Below are positions 1 through 8,982 of a stretch of DNA of 64,000 nt, piece by piece. The stretch lies in assembly GCF_017873435.1 (NCBI RefSeq), contig NZ_JAGGKG010000024.1, positions 1 to 64,000 on the forward strand, read 5' to 3'. A program made the position numbers and the translations under genes. This DNA comes from Paenibacillus turicensis (GTDB lineage: Bacteria; Bacillota; Bacilli; Paenibacillales; Paenibacillaceae). The notes beneath the pieces were generated by a model. It worked only from the letters and a program-made list of their open reading frames with translations. It ran no database searches and was not told where the DNA came from. Within the stretch, counting starts at the first letter, position 1. Each line of letters opens with the position of its first letter.

Positions 1-137
1 TAACAAATGATATTCTGCGAATGAGCGAGCTAGCGTAAGAAAAATGAAATATAAGGAGGGAGACAATCTTCAGAATCTCTCTGTCTCTTCGCTAGAGTTT
101 AGGTTAAGCGGTCAAGCACTAATTTCAAGATTGAGGC
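1..137 (+). mobile_element. Class A MITE-like element, right part
   Basis: The block at about 60-115 is nearly the same as the interior of the copies at 33.4 and 51.4 kb (AGACAATC..CAGAATC.CTCTGTCTC..CGCTAG). It is followed at 110-137 by an inverted-repeat end (GGTCAAGCACTAATTT...GAGGC) matching the shared terminal repeat. The left end is not seen and should lie upstream of the window, since the other copies need more sequence on that side. No coding capacity. The 1-57 stretch is poorly matched, so the assignment there is weak. Confidence 0.6.
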
Positions 138-147
138 ATAAGCTGAG

Positions 148-179
148 ACGGGTTCACATATATTGTGACTCGTTTTTTT
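148..179 (+). terminator. Rho-independent terminator
   Basis: Stem 148-158 / 164-173 (ACGGGTTCACA with TGTGACTCGT, one bulge) followed by seven T. It probably ends an upstream transcript outside the window. Confidence 0.7.
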
Positions 180-327
180 GTGTTAGAACGGTGCCATGCT
201 CAAAGTGATTGGTTATAATTACATGCTTAAAATTTGAAATAAGTTCACACTTTTTGATCGCCCCGTATATACTTTGTGCTATACTTTTTTGTATGAAAAA
301 GATATACACAAGGAGGGCAAACTTACT

Positions 328-861
328 ATGAAATTACGTATCATTCCGATCTTAGCAACTATTGTTCTCTCCGTTTGTATTTTATTTGGCGGTTGGTATG
401 CGTATCGTATATACGCTGTTAATCAACCCTTTAACAAAATAATTACGCAACATGAAGGTGTAAAGGACGCCACATTTACTGTGGATCGTTCCGATGTTAA
501 TGTACAGCTTGACCTACAGTCAGGGGCAAATTTAGCTGATATTGTGAAGCAAATTGAACAACAAGGCAAAGATATTATTGGGAATCGTAAATTGAATATA
601 GATATTAAAAACCATTCCTCTAAAAGTTTAGATCAATTATGGGAAAAGACGTTATTTACCGTTGCGCAAGCAATGGAAAATAAACAATATACTGAAATTA
701 CGGCTGCGATGAAGCAGCTAGAGAAAGGCAATCAGAATGTAAAAGCCGATGCACAAATCGATGATACGAATATATATATTAGTCTTATTGAGGGACAGCA
801 TAGCAAATTTGTCATATTACCTCGTATCCCACAAAAGATAGGAGTGTGGAGCAATGCGTAA
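328..861 (+). CDS. Membrane-anchored protein of unknown function, partner of FtsH-like protease
   Basis: A 177-residue protein with one N-terminal membrane segment (about residues 5-27) and a soluble, charged remainder predicted to face outside. ATG 328 was chosen because AGGAGGG lies 10 bases upstream; the longer open frame from 274 has no ribosome site. Its 3' end overlaps the next gene by 8 bp, so the two are probably translationally coupled. I do not recognise the family. The coupling suggests that it is a substrate adaptor or regulator of the protease, but that is inference. Confidence 0.75.
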   Translation: MKLRIIPILATIVLSVCILFGGWYAYRIYAVNQPFNKIITQHEGVKDATFTVDRSDVNVQLDLQSGANLADIVKQIEQQGKDIIGNRKLNIDIKNHSSKSLDQLWEKTLFTVAQAMENKQYTEITAAMKQLEKGNQNVKADAQIDDTNIYISLIEGQHSKFVILPRIPQKIGVWSNA

Positions 862-2359
862 GTGGATCCCAGAAATTTTGGTTGGCTTTACACCAGTGCT
901 CCTTGTTTTCCTAGCCTTTATTGGTGTTAACATTATTCCACTCGTTGCAGCTCTCGTTTTTGTTCTAGCGATGTATGTAGTGAATAAATTGCGTGGTGGT
1001 GGCGTGGCGATTGGGGCGTCCCAAGGCCGGAATAAAAATAATAAGCCAACATCTAAGCTTACCTTTGATGAAATTGGTGGACAAGAAAGTGCGAAAAATG
1101 AATTAAGAGAAGCGCTCGACTTTTTGGTGAGACGTGATGAGATTGAGAAGTTTGGCATTAGACCAATTAAAGGGATTTTGCTCACAGGACCTCCAGGAAC
1201 AGGGAAAACGCTTTTGGCAAAGGCTGCGGCAAACTATACGAATTCTATTTTTGTAGCAGCATCAGGAAGTGAGTTTGTTGAAATGTACGTGGGGGTTGGT
1301 GCAGGTCGTATTCGTGATTTGTTTAAGGATGCACGAAAGCAAGCAATCCAAGAGAAAAAGGATAGTGCAATCATTTTTATTGATGAGATTGATGTTATTG
1401 GTGGCAAGCGTGAAGGTGGCGGACAACGTGAATATGATCAAACGTTAAATCAATTGCTCACTGAAATGGATGGCATCTATTCCGTCGCTACACCGCGTAT
1501 CTTGCTGATTGCTGCAACCAACCGGAAGGAAATGCTAGATAGTGCTTTGCTCAGACCAGGACGTTTTGACCGTCACATTCAGGTTGATTTGCCTGATAAG
1601 CGTGGACGCGAGCACATTTTGAAGCTACATGCACTTAACAAGCCTTTACATGAAGAAACAAGCTTAGCGAAAGCGGCAGAGGAATGTTATGGTTTTTCTG
1701 GAGCGCAGCTAGAAAGTGTCATGAATGAATCGGCAATTTATGCGATGCGTGAAAATAATGCTTATATTGAGCAACGTCATCTATCTATGGCGATTGATAA
1801 GGTGATGATGGGAGAGCAAAGTGATCGAAAGTCGACAGAGGAGGAAAAACGTCGGGTTGCTGTTCATGAGCTTGGACATGCAGTAGCGGCGGAAATTGTT
1901 GCACCAGGCAGTGTGAATCAAGTTGTACTCAGCCCTAGAGGACGTGCACTTGGTTATGTACGTCATAATCCTCAGGATGATAAATATTTATATACAAAGG
2001 AATATTTAGAGGGACAAATTATCGTCGCTTTAGCTGGGGCGGCAGCGGAAGAAATATATTATGGTGGGCGTAGTACAGGCTCAAGCAACGACTTTGAACA
2101 GGCATTAAAGCTTGTAAATACGATGATTACTTCTGGCATGACCTCGCTAGGTATTGTTAATATGGAAATGTTACCTCAAGACGTGTTATTAAAGGAGAGT
2201 AATCTTATTCTGGATCAGCTTGCTGATAGGACAAAAAGAAAAATGTTGGAGCATGCGATCGTCTTTGAAACGTCATTAGAGGTGTTAATGAGAGAGGAAA
2301 GATTATCTGGAGAGCAATTCCGATGTCAATTTAGTGACAGTATCAATTTACCGGCATAA
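854..2359 (+). CDS. FtsH-family AAA+ zinc metalloprotease, short paralogue
   Basis: Membrane-bound ATP-dependent protease of 501 residues. Two adjacent membrane helices (about 7-25 and 28-44) are separated by almost no loop. The AAA module follows, with Walker A GPPGTGKT (112-119), Walker B IIFIDEID near 175 and a second region of homology (AATNR...LLRPGRFDR). The M41 peptidase domain has HELGH with zinc-binding H338 and the probable third ligand D413 (SSNDFEQA). Housekeeping FtsH is about 600-650 residues with a folded extracytoplasmic domain between the helices; that domain is missing here and the C-terminus is short. It is therefore probably an extra paralogue, not the essential FtsH. All catalytic motifs look intact. 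A terminator begins inside its last codons. Confidence 0.9.
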   Translation: MRKWIPEILVGFTPVLLVFLAFIGVNIIPLVAALVFVLAMYVVNKLRGGGVAIGASQGRNKNNKPTSKLTFDEIGGQESAKNELREALDFLVRRDEIEKFGIRPIKGILLTGPPGTGKTLLAKAAANYTNSIFVAASGSEFVEMYVGVGAGRIRDLFKDARKQAIQEKKDSAIIFIDEIDVIGGKREGGGQREYDQTLNQLLTEMDGIYSVATPRILLIAATNRKEMLDSALLRPGRFDRHIQVDLPDKRGREHILKLHALNKPLHEETSLAKAAEECYGFSGAQLESVMNESAIYAMRENNAYIEQRHLSMAIDKVMMGEQSDRKSTEEEKRRVAVHELGHAVAAEIVAPGSVNQVVLSPRGRALGYVRHNPQDDKYLYTKEYLEGQIIVALAGAAAEEIYYGGRSTGSSNDFEQALKLVNTMITSGMTSLGIVNMEMLPQDVLLKESNLILDQLADRTKRKMLEHAIVFETSLEVLMREERLSGEQFRCQFSDSINLPA

Positions 2360-2383
2360 AAATTTGTGCCGGTAATTTTTTTT
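2348..2383 (+). terminator. Rho-independent terminator
   Basis: Perfect stem TTACCGGCA / TGCCGGTAA (2348-2356 / 2367-2375) and eight T. The left arm overlaps the final codons of the FtsH-like gene. Confidence 0.9.
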
Positions 2384-2493
2384 ACTTTTTCTTCGTGCTA
2401 AGATATTATTATATGTTGGGTACTATGTATCTTTCGACATAATCAGTACAATATTAAATGTGTAGCAAACGAAAGGATGGAGACATTAAAACA

Positions 2494-3366
2494 ATGAACT
2501 TCAAAAAGATAGGTGTTATTGGCGGCGGAACAATGGGCCAAGGCATCAGTGAGATGTTGGCGGCTAAAGGTTTAGATGTACTACTAGTGGAAGAAACTCC
2601 AGAAAAATTAGATCATGCATACAATATGATCGAAACTAGTCTTGATAAGCAGCTCGAAAAATGGGCGATTACCAAGTCTGAAAAAAAACTGATTATGTCA
2701 AAAATTCATAAAGTAATCCATTTTGCAGAGCTTGGAACTTGTGATATGGTCATCGAAACCATCTCTGAGAATTTGCAAGCAAAACAAGAAGTATTCCATC
2801 AGCTTGATCAAGTATGCCCAAGTAACATTTTACTTGCAAGCAATACTTCCACATTAAGCTTAACTGAAATTGCAGGCTCTACGAAATATCCTGAGCGTGT
2901 AATCGGTATGCATTTCATTTACCCAGTGGCTAAAATCAACCTCGTTGAAATTATTCGTGGTCTTAAAACGTCTGACGAGACCTTTGAAGCTACAAAAGCA
3001 TTTGTAGAAGAAATTGTGGACAAGCGTGGGGTAATGGTGCACGAATCTCCAGGATTTGTTACTTCTCGTATAATGTGTGTGATGATCAATGAAGCATTAC
3101 ATGTACTAGGTGAAGGTGTTGCAACAGAAGAAGATATCGATGATTCTATGCGTATCGGTTATCAGTTCCAATATGGACCTCTTGAAATGGCGGATCGTTT
3201 TGGACTAGATTCTGTACTCGCTGCTTTAGAGCGCATGTTCCGTGAGTTTGGCGAGCTTAAATATCGTCCATCCTATGTATTGAAGAAAATGGTACGTGCC
3301 GGACATCTAGGTGTAAAAACAGGTGAAGGCTTCTTTAAATACAACAAGGATGGTGAGCGAGTGTGA
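2494..3366 (+). CDS. 3-hydroxybutyryl-CoA dehydrogenase family protein
   Basis: NAD(P)-dependent oxidation/reduction of 3-hydroxyacyl-CoA; 290 residues, the usual length of the single-domain bacterial Hbd/MmgB enzymes. N-terminal Rossmann fold with GVIGGGTMGQGI at about 7-18, the SNTSTLSLTEIA segment carrying the catalytic serine region, and GMHFIYPV...VEII with the catalytic His and following motif. The C-terminal dimerisation domain begins near SPGFVTSRI. ATG 2494 has GAAAGGATGGAG upstream; the frame from 2458 has no ribosome site. It overlaps ackA by 4 bp (GTGA), suggesting a coupled acyl-CoA/acetate metabolism operon. Confidence 0.88.
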   Translation: MNFKKIGVIGGGTMGQGISEMLAAKGLDVLLVEETPEKLDHAYNMIETSLDKQLEKWAITKSEKKLIMSKIHKVIHFAELGTCDMVIETISENLQAKQEVFHQLDQVCPSNILLASNTSTLSLTEIAGSTKYPERVIGMHFIYPVAKINLVEIIRGLKTSDETFEATKAFVEEIVDKRGVMVHESPGFVTSRIMCVMINEALHVLGEGVATEEDIDDSMRIGYQFQYGPLEMADRFGLDSVLAALERMFREFGELKYRPSYVLKKMVRAGHLGVKTGEGFFKYNKDGERV

Positions 3367-4571
3367 AAATTTTAGTTATTAATGCCGGAAGTTCGTCCCT
3401 TAAATACCAACTATATGATATGACAAACGAATCTGTACTTGCTAAAGGACTTGTAGAGCGTATTGGTATGGACTCCTCGATTTTGACCCATAAGCCTACA
3501 GGGAAAGAAGAAGTAACAGAAGTTAGCGAAATTTTAGAGCATAACACAGCGATTCGTAAAGTTATTGATATGCTTACACATGAAGAGCATGGTGTGCTTA
3601 AGTCTGTTAGTGAAATTGATGCTGTGGGACACCGCGTTGTTCATGGTGGTGAATCCTTCACAGACTCTACACTCATTACAGGTGAAGTTAAATCTGAAAT
3701 TCGCAGATTGTTTGATTTGGCTCCGTTACATAATCCGCCAGCCATTATGGGGATTACTGCTGCTGAGAAAAATATGCCAAACGTGCCCCATGTGGCTGCA
3801 TTTGATACGGCTTTCCACCAATCGATGGGAGAAAAAGCGTATTTGTATCCAATACCTAAAGTATTGTACAAAAAACATCATGTTCGTCGTTACGGTGCTC
3901 ATGGTACTTCCCATTTTTATGTAAGCCATATTGCTGCTGAATATTTAAACAAACCACTTGAAGAGTTAAAGATTATTACTTGTCACATTGGTAACGGTGC
4001 TAGCCTTACTGCTGTACAAGGTGGTAAGTCTGTGGATACTTCTATGGGTCTAACTCCATTAGAAGGTTTGATGATGGGTACACGTAGTGGTGATATTGAC
4101 CCCGCAATCGTTACTTTTGTCATGAACAAAGAAGAATTAAGCTTCAGTGAAGTGAACTCCATGCTTAATAAGCATAGTGGTTTGCTTGCGATTTCTGGTA
4201 ATAGTAGTGACATGCGTGATATTGAGAATGGTGTACATGAAGGACAACCAAACGAAACGTTAGCATTTGAAATGTATGAATATCGTCTTCGTAAATATAT
4301 TGGTGCTTATGCTGCTGCTATGGACGGTGTGGATGTTATCGTATTTACAGCGGGTGTTGGTGAAAACTCTTCCTTCGTTCGTGAACAGGTATGTAAAAAC
4401 TTAACTTACCTTGGCGTTGAGATTGATCCTGAATTGAACTCAATTCGTTCCGGTGATCCACGTCGTATTTCTACACCAAATTCTAAAGTAGAAGTATTGG
4501 TAATCCCAACAAATGAAGAGCTTGTCATTGCACGTGATACACTTCGTATTGCACAAGAAAATAAGAAATAA
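3363..4571 (+). CDS. ackA: Acetate kinase
   Basis: Converts acetyl phosphate and ADP to acetate and ATP (or the reverse) in the cytoplasm. 402 residues, full family length. ASKHA-fold motifs are visible: NAGSSSLKYQ at the N-terminus, the VVHGGE substrate loop, CHIGNGASL, DTSMGLTPLEG, and TAGVGENS near the C-terminus. The GTG start overlaps the stop of the preceding dehydrogenase gene by 4 bp. Confidence 0.97.
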   Translation: MKILVINAGSSSLKYQLYDMTNESVLAKGLVERIGMDSSILTHKPTGKEEVTEVSEILEHNTAIRKVIDMLTHEEHGVLKSVSEIDAVGHRVVHGGESFTDSTLITGEVKSEIRRLFDLAPLHNPPAIMGITAAEKNMPNVPHVAAFDTAFHQSMGEKAYLYPIPKVLYKKHHVRRYGAHGTSHFYVSHIAAEYLNKPLEELKIITCHIGNGASLTAVQGGKSVDTSMGLTPLEGLMMGTRSGDIDPAIVTFVMNKEELSFSEVNSMLNKHSGLLAISGNSSDMRDIENGVHEGQPNETLAFEMYEYRLRKYIGAYAAAMDGVDVIVFTAGVGENSSFVREQVCKNLTYLGVEIDPELNSIRSGDPRRISTPNSKVEVLVIPTNEELVIARDTLRIAQENKK

Positions 4572-4605
4572 TAAAATATTGTATCGTTAGAGGAGAGGTT
4601 AAAGC

Positions 4606-5901
4606 ATGGCGATCAAAACTGTGATCCGTCAGGTTAATGAGCACGTCGGGGAAACCGTCGTGATCGGTAGTTGGTTAAATAATAAACGTTCCAGTGGTAA
4701 AATCCAGTTCTTACAGCTTAGAGATGGAACAGGGTATATTCAAGCTGTTGTCGTAAAAAGTGAAGTGTCTGAGGAAACTTGGGATGCTGCAAAAAGCTTG
4801 ACACAGGAATCCTCCATGTATGTCACAGGCGTTATTCGTGAGGAGCCACGTAGTGCCTCAGGCTACGAAATGACTGTAACCGAAGTGAAGGTGCTTCATT
4901 TAACTGAAAATTATCCGATTACGCCAAAAGAGCATGGTGTGGACTTCCTGATGGATCATCGTCATTTATGGCTTCGTTCTGCAAAGCAACGTGCTATAAT
5001 GGTTATTCGCGCTCAAATTATCTCTGCTGTGCAAGAGTTTTTTGATAAAAATGGTTTTACTTTGGTAGATCCACCAATTTTAACGCCAACTACTGCTGAA
5101 GGCACAACAAACTTGTTCCAGACCAAATATTTTGATGAGGATGCGTATTTGACGCAAAGTGGTCAATTATATTTGGAAGCTGCTGCAATGGCGCTTGGCA
5201 AGGTGTATTCCTTTGGCCCAACGTTCCGTGCAGAAAAATCCAAAACCCGTAGACATCTTATCGAGTTCTGGATGATCGAACCCGAAATGGCGTTTGTAGA
5301 GCACGAAGAAAGTCTAGAGGTACAAGAACAGTTCATGAGCCATGTTGTACAATCTGTTCTTACACATTGTAAGCCTGAGCTTGAAGCAGTAGGTCGGGAT
5401 ATTAGTAAGCTCGAAAATATTCAAGCACCGTTCCCTCGTATTACTTACGATGAGGCGATTGAATATTTGCATACACAAGGCTTTGATATTCCTTGGGGCG
5501 AAGATTTTGGTGCTCCACATGAAACCGCGATTGCTGAACGGTATGAAAAGCCTGTATTCATTACTCATTATCCTGCAGGAATTAAATCGTTTTATATGAA
5601 ACCAGATCCTGAACGTCCTGAAGTTGTATTGTGTGCGGATATGATTGCGCCAGAAGGGTACGGAGAAATTATTGGTGGATCTCAACGGATCGACGATCCA
5701 GCATTAATGGAAGAACGCTTCAAGGAGCATAACTTGTCTATGGAGACATATCAATGGTATATGGATATTCGTAAGTATGGTTCTGTTCCACATTCCGGTT
5801 TTGGACTTGGCTTAGAGCGGACAGTGGCGTGGATATGTGGACTTGACCATGTGCGTGAAACGATTGCGTTCCCTCGTATGTTGTACCGTTTGTATCCATA
5901 A
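4606..5901 (+). CDS. asnS: Asparaginyl-tRNA synthetase
   Basis: Class IIb aminoacyl-tRNA synthetase charging tRNA-Asn; 431 residues as usual. The N-terminal OB-fold anticodon-binding domain covers about residues 1-105, and the catalytic domain carries motif 2 ([13 protein letters not shown]...EFWMIEPEM) and motif 3 ([13 protein letters not shown]). Good ribosome site (GAGGAG) before ATG 4606. dnaD follows 50 bp downstream, the asnS-dnaD order also known from Bacillus. Confidence 0.96.
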   Translation: MAIKTVIRQVNEHVGETVVIGSWLNNKRSSGKIQFLQLRDGTGYIQAVVVKSEVSEETWDAAKSLTQESSMYVTGVIREEPRSASGYEMTVTEVKVLHLTENYPITPKEHGVDFLMDHRHLWLRSAKQRAIMVIRAQIISAVQEFFDKNGFTLVDPPILTPTTAEGTTNLFQTKYFDEDAYLTQSGQLYLEAAAMALGKVYSFGPTFRAEKSKTRRHLIEFWMIEPEMAFVEHEESLEVQEQFMSHVVQSVLTHCKPELEAVGRDISKLENIQAPFPRITYDEAIEYLHTQGFDIPWGEDFGAPHETAIAERYEKPVFITHYPAGIKSFYMKPDPERPEVVLCADMIAPEGYGEIIGGSQRIDDPALMEERFKEHNLSMETYQWYMDIRKYGSVPHSGFGLGLERTVAWICGLDHVRETIAFPRMLYRLYP

Positions 5902-5951
5902 CCGTTGGTTTGTAGCTCTGCCTTCGGTTAATGTGAAGGAGGGTAAAGGAT

Positions 5952-6668
5952 ATGGCTATGAATGAGGCGTGGAAAGTATGGGCTAAAGGCATTTCCTATG
6001 GTCTTGAAATGGAGGCTGTCCAAGTTCCAGCTGTGTTGCTTATGCATTATCGTAAGCTTGGTTTACAAATGTCTGAGCTTGTCTTACTACTGGAATTGGT
6101 TGCTTTTAAACAAAATCAGCGTGATGAATTTCCTTCCATCCTACAATTAGAACAGGTCACAGGGATGACGTCAGACGAATTGTCCTTGTCTTTGCGACAT
6201 CTTATGCAGAGCGGTTGGATTACGATCGAGGAAATGGAAGATCCAACAACGGGAATTCATTCTGAACGTTATAATTTAACCGGAATATATCAAAAAATAG
6301 GACAACATATGGCAGAAGAACGTGAGGCTGCTCATCAGAGCTCTAAAAACCTTAAATCTGGTACGTCTGAGGACTTACAGGATGATATCGACGAGGAATT
6401 AGAAGCTTCACGTAACTTGTTTGCTATTTTTGAGAAGGAATTTGCTAGACCACTCACACCAATGGAATGTGAAACGATTTCGGGATGGTTGGATCAAGAT
6501 GCTTATCCTGAAGAGTTAATTTTGTTATCTCTTAAAGAGGCCGTCTTTGCTGGTAAAGTTCATTTTCGTTACATCGATCGGATTTTATTAGAGTGGAGTC
6601 GTAATAGAGTTAAAACTGCTGAGGATGCCAAGGCGTATACCCAGCGTTTCCGAGCGGGTAGAGCATAA
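5952..6668 (+). CDS. dnaD: Primosomal protein DnaD
   Basis: Replication-initiation and restart protein that works with DnaB and DnaI to load the replicative helicase in Firmicutes. 238 residues: N-terminal winged-helix oligomerisation domain (about 1-110), acidic linker, and C-terminal DnaB_2-type domain ending with the YIDRILLEW signature and a basic DNA-binding tail. The AAGGAGGG site lies 10 bases before ATG 5952. In Bacillus dnaD is followed by nth; here nth is about 18.5 kb away at 25167. Confidence 0.9.
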   Translation: MAMNEAWKVWAKGISYGLEMEAVQVPAVLLMHYRKLGLQMSELVLLLELVAFKQNQRDEFPSILQLEQVTGMTSDELSLSLRHLMQSGWITIEEMEDPTTGIHSERYNLTGIYQKIGQHMAEEREAAHQSSKNLKSGTSEDLQDDIDEELEASRNLFAIFEKEFARPLTPMECETISGWLDQDAYPEELILLSLKEAVFAGKVHFRYIDRILLEWSRNRVKTAEDAKAYTQRFRAGRA

Positions 6669-6684
6669 GGCTTATTACAAAAAC

Positions 6685-6719
6685 AGCGTGAGAACGATTG
6701 AGTTCTCACGCTTTTTGTT
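6685..6719 (+). terminator. Rho-independent terminator of asnS-dnaD
   Basis: Perfect 11-bp stem (6685-6695 / 6702-6712, AGCGTGAGAAC) with a 6-base loop and a T-rich tail. Confidence 0.92.
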
Positions 6720-7025
6720 TGTTACTTTTCTTTTTAGAGGTACATATTAGCAAGATAAAGTTTCGCTATTTAAAACGTTAAAGGGTAGTATACTTATGTT
6801 AAGTATCCATTAGTAATGTAATGAACTGAAACTACCTTTATTTAAAAACTCAAGGGGTGTTTAGAATTTTATTCATCTAAACTACTATTAAACTTATTTT
6901 TCTTGGCTATAGATATATTCTATTAAAATTGGAGCAAAGATACTTGAGATGAAAGTAAAGAGCATGATTGTCGTAGACAAATGCCCTTTATTTTTGTTCT
7001 TACAGTTGTATTACACTGTGGATAG
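6720..7025. other. AT-rich intergenic region
   Basis: About 300 bp without a complete gene between convergent dnaD and the methyltransferase gene. The only coding-like signal is the short minus-strand fragment at 6894-7010, listed separately. No repeat of the window's element family was found here. Confidence 0.5.
6894..7010 (-). pseudogene. Possible C-terminal remnant of a small membrane protein
   Basis: A 38-codon open stretch without a usable start ends at a TAA. It reads as a short basic segment (KNKNKGHLST) followed by a hydrophobic helix (IMLFTFISSIFAPILIEYIY). This looks like the tail of a membrane protein, but it is short and in AT-rich DNA, so chance is a real alternative. Confidence 0.22.
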
Positions 7026-7808
7026 TCAAATAAATTCTGGTTTTCTAGCCAAATAAAATTCAATCGTATCATATACTTGTAACTCGTTCCCATGTGCTAG
7101 GATGACTTCTTTTATCCTATCTTCAAATTTACCCTTAAGGTCCTTTGAAAGCATTGCGTGGTCTGAATAAGTTTGAAGCAAAGCAACGTATTCCTCTGCA
7201 TTAAATTGGCGCTCATGATGAAGCAAACGAAATTCTAAATCAGTGAAGCCGTAGTTTAAAATGTTACTAATCGTTCTCTCATAGCGCTTTGTTTCATGCT
7301 GAAGTACCTTTCGACTAGAATCTGGGCGTAAAGCTGTATAGATTTCCCCAATCGCTTGATGTAGTGGATCATCCTCTTTACCTACAAAAGGACGGTTCCA
7401 AAACAAAGCGATGGCACCACCAGGCTTGAGCAGGTTAAACAGCTTTGGAAATCCAAGCTCTACAGGAATCCAGTGAAATGCAGTTGCAGAATAAATGAGA
7501 TCAAAACTGTCCTGATCTCCTTCGTATTCCTCGAAGGGGATATTTTTAATGTCTAAATTCGCATATTGACTAAATTTATTTCTTGAATAATCCGCAAGTT
7601 TGTCCCCAAGCTCAATTGCAGTAATCTGACAGCCTGTATCCAAAATAGGTCGTGTTGCTTGTCCTGTGCCAATGCCAATTTCAAGGGCATGAGATTTTCC
7701 ATTAATATTGGAATATTCAATCAAGGTTTTGAATAAGGCAGGTACGTATTGTGGACGATACTTTTCATATTTATCGGCAACTTCATTGAAAATAAGCCGC
7801 TCATCCAT
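7026..7808 (-). CDS. Class I SAM-dependent methyltransferase
   Basis: About 260 residues. N-terminal half has the Rossmann-type SAM-binding fold: motif I ALEIGIGTGQATRPIL, acidic loop ITAIELGD, and motif IV region DLIYSATAFHWIP. The AFHW pattern is typical of the Methyltransf_11/25 group that acts on small molecules; the substrate cannot be told. Start taken at the third Met (complement of 7806-7808) because AAAGGGG lies at proper distance; a 269-residue form from 7835 is also open. A TATAAT box lies upstream in the intergenic region shared with blaI. Confidence 0.82.
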   Translation of the reverse strand: MDERLIFNEVADKYEKYRPQYVPALFKTLIEYSNINGKSHALEIGIGTGQATRPILDTGCQITAIELGDKLADYSRNKFSQYANLDIKNIPFEEYEGDQDSFDLIYSATAFHWIPVELGFPKLFNLLKPGGAIALFWNRPFVGKEDDPLHQAIGEIYTALRPDSSRKVLQHETKRYERTISNILNYGFTDLEFRLLHHERQFNAEEYVALLQTYSDHAMLSKDLKGKFEDRIKEVILAHGNELQVYDTIEFYLARKPEFI

Positions 7809-7907
7809 GTTCATTTCCCCTTTATCTAGCATCAATTTTCCAATGTTGTTAAGCTATGCTCATTATAATGCAGGTGAAGAATCAAGTATACAAAAATTGG
7901 ATGAAGC

Positions 7908-7967
7908 TTGACTTTTTGAATTTACATTTGTAATATTAATGCTAAAATAAAACTATTACACTTGTAA
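7908..7967 (+). promoter_or_regulatory. blaI promoter with two BlaI/MecI-type operators
   Basis: TTGACT (7908-7913), a 17-bp spacer and TAATAT (7931-7936) form a good sigma-A promoter. TTACATTTGTAA (7922-7933) overlaps the spacer and -10, and TTACACTTGTAA (7956-7967) lies just after the expected start. Both have the TACA..TGTA core of BlaI/MecI operators. The layout predicts autorepression by the gene that follows. Confidence 0.75.
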
Positions 7968-8004
7968 AAGGTGAAACTTGTTAGTAAATGATGGAGGTTA
8001 CAGT

Positions 8005-8397
8005 ATGGATATGATGCCTAAAATTTCTGAATCAGAATGGGAAATTATGAAGATCATTTGGAGGGAGAACCCAATTACAGCAGAGCAAATTATGGGCTTG
8101 CTTCCCAAGGAATATGGCTGGAGTGATCAAACCATTCGAACATTTATTAATCGATTATTGAAAAAAAAGGTTATTGGCTTTGAGAAAACAGGTCGAAGCT
8201 ATAATTATTACCCACTACTATCTGAGAAAGAATGTGTGTGGGCAGAGAGCCAATCTTTTATTAAACGTGTGTTTGGAGGCAAGTCTAACAGGTTGGTAGC
8301 AAATTTTATTGAGGAAGTAGACTTATCTCAAAATGAAATTGAGAAGCTGCAAAAAATATTACAGGAAAAGCAGAAAAAGATGGATCAAACAAATTAA
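8005..8397 (+). CDS. BlaI/MecI/CopY-family transcriptional repressor
   Basis: 130-residue dimeric winged-helix repressor. The N-terminal helix-turn-helix domain has the family patterns ISESEWEIMKIIW, ITAEQIMGLL and WSDQTIRTFINRLLKKK; the C-terminal half is an alpha-helical dimerisation region (FIEEVDLSQNEIEKLQKIL). ATG 8005 follows ATGGAGG by 8 bases; the upstream TTG at 7978 has no site. In known systems the repressor is cleaved after signalling by a BlaR1/MecR1 sensor encoded next to it. No intact sensor or beta-lactamase gene is nearby, so the targets here are unknown. Confidence 0.88.
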   Translation: MDMMPKISESEWEIMKIIWRENPITAEQIMGLLPKEYGWSDQTIRTFINRLLKKKVIGFEKTGRSYNYYPLLSEKECVWAESQSFIKRVFGGKSNRLVANFIEEVDLSQNEIEKLQKILQEKQKKMDQTN

Positions 8398-8405
8398 AAT
8401 ACTGA

Positions 8406-8501
8406 ACAAGACTTATTTTTATATTTTTATTTATTTTTCGTAAACGATTTGCACCTCCAATACGTCTTATATTATGGTTAGGGCTTTACATATACGCCTG
8501 A
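8406..8501 (+). pseudogene. Possible remnant of a BlaR1/MecR1-type sensor N-terminus
   Basis: A short open stretch right after blaI has no start codon and ends in TGA. It reads as a hydrophobic helix, then RKRFAPPIRLILWLGLYIY, which resembles the first helix, basic turn and second helix of M56-family sensors that normally sit here. The match is short and by eye only. The rest of 8502-8648 shows no clear coding sequence. Confidence 0.25.
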
Positions 8502-8648
8502 TGAAGCTAGCAGGGCAAGAATTGTATCGTTCAGACAGTTATAAAATTGATGGAGTACTTAGTAGCACAAATGAATGAGGTCGTCTCAGCATTAATTACG
8601 GAACGTCCATTAGTGCTAAGGTAAGTAAGAGCAAGAGGATGGTGTCAG

Positions 8649-8888
8649 ATGAAATTAGAGGATAGGGTTACAATTTTAAAGGAGTATCAAGTATATTGCT
8701 ATCAGGTATGTCTATGTCTCCTTCATGAACAAAGACGAGCTGAGGCGGCGGCATGTACTGCTTTATTAAATATTGCACAGATTTCTGAATTTTTTACTGC
8801 TGATCCTGTTAAGAAAAGGGCAAAAGTAAGGCAAGCAGCAATTCATGCGGCTAATGAAATAGCAATGGAGAAAAGCTCCACAGCATAA
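8649..8888 (+). CDS. Small hypothetical protein
   Basis: 79 residues, helical, with GAGGATGG before ATG 8649. The pattern (LKEYQVYCYQVCLCLLHE...AAACTALLNIAQ) vaguely recalls region 2 of ECF sigma factors, as in short sigma-like proteins of Paenibacillaceae, but no promoter-binding region 4 follows. Function unknown. It is preceded by about 250 bp that seem degenerate and followed by the RimK-like gene. Confidence 0.55.
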   Translation: MKLEDRVTILKEYQVYCYQVCLCLLHEQRRAEAAACTALLNIAQISEFFTADPVKKRAKVRQAAIHAANEIAMEKSSTA

Positions 8889-8982
8889 ATTAGTCATTTT
8901 ATTTAACAAATAAAGTAGCTATATTTTATATTGGGCTGATATACTGAGCTTGTAGCACCAATTCAAATTAGGGGGAGTTTCT

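Noticed and set aside
817-1185. 122-codon minus-strand frame
   Set aside because: Antisense shadow of the FtsH-like gene; the plus frame has clear AAA motifs.
3565-3924. 119-codon plus-strand frame inside ackA
   Set aside because: Lies wholly within the acetate kinase gene in another frame, with no ribosome site and an implausible composition.
5314-5685. 123-codon minus-strand frame
   Set aside because: Shadow inside asnS; aromatic- and Arg/Asn-rich translation with no domain pattern.
8549-8635. 24-codon frame MEYLVAQMNEVVSALITERP... after the blaI gene
   Set aside because: No ribosome site, very short, and in a stretch that looks degenerate.
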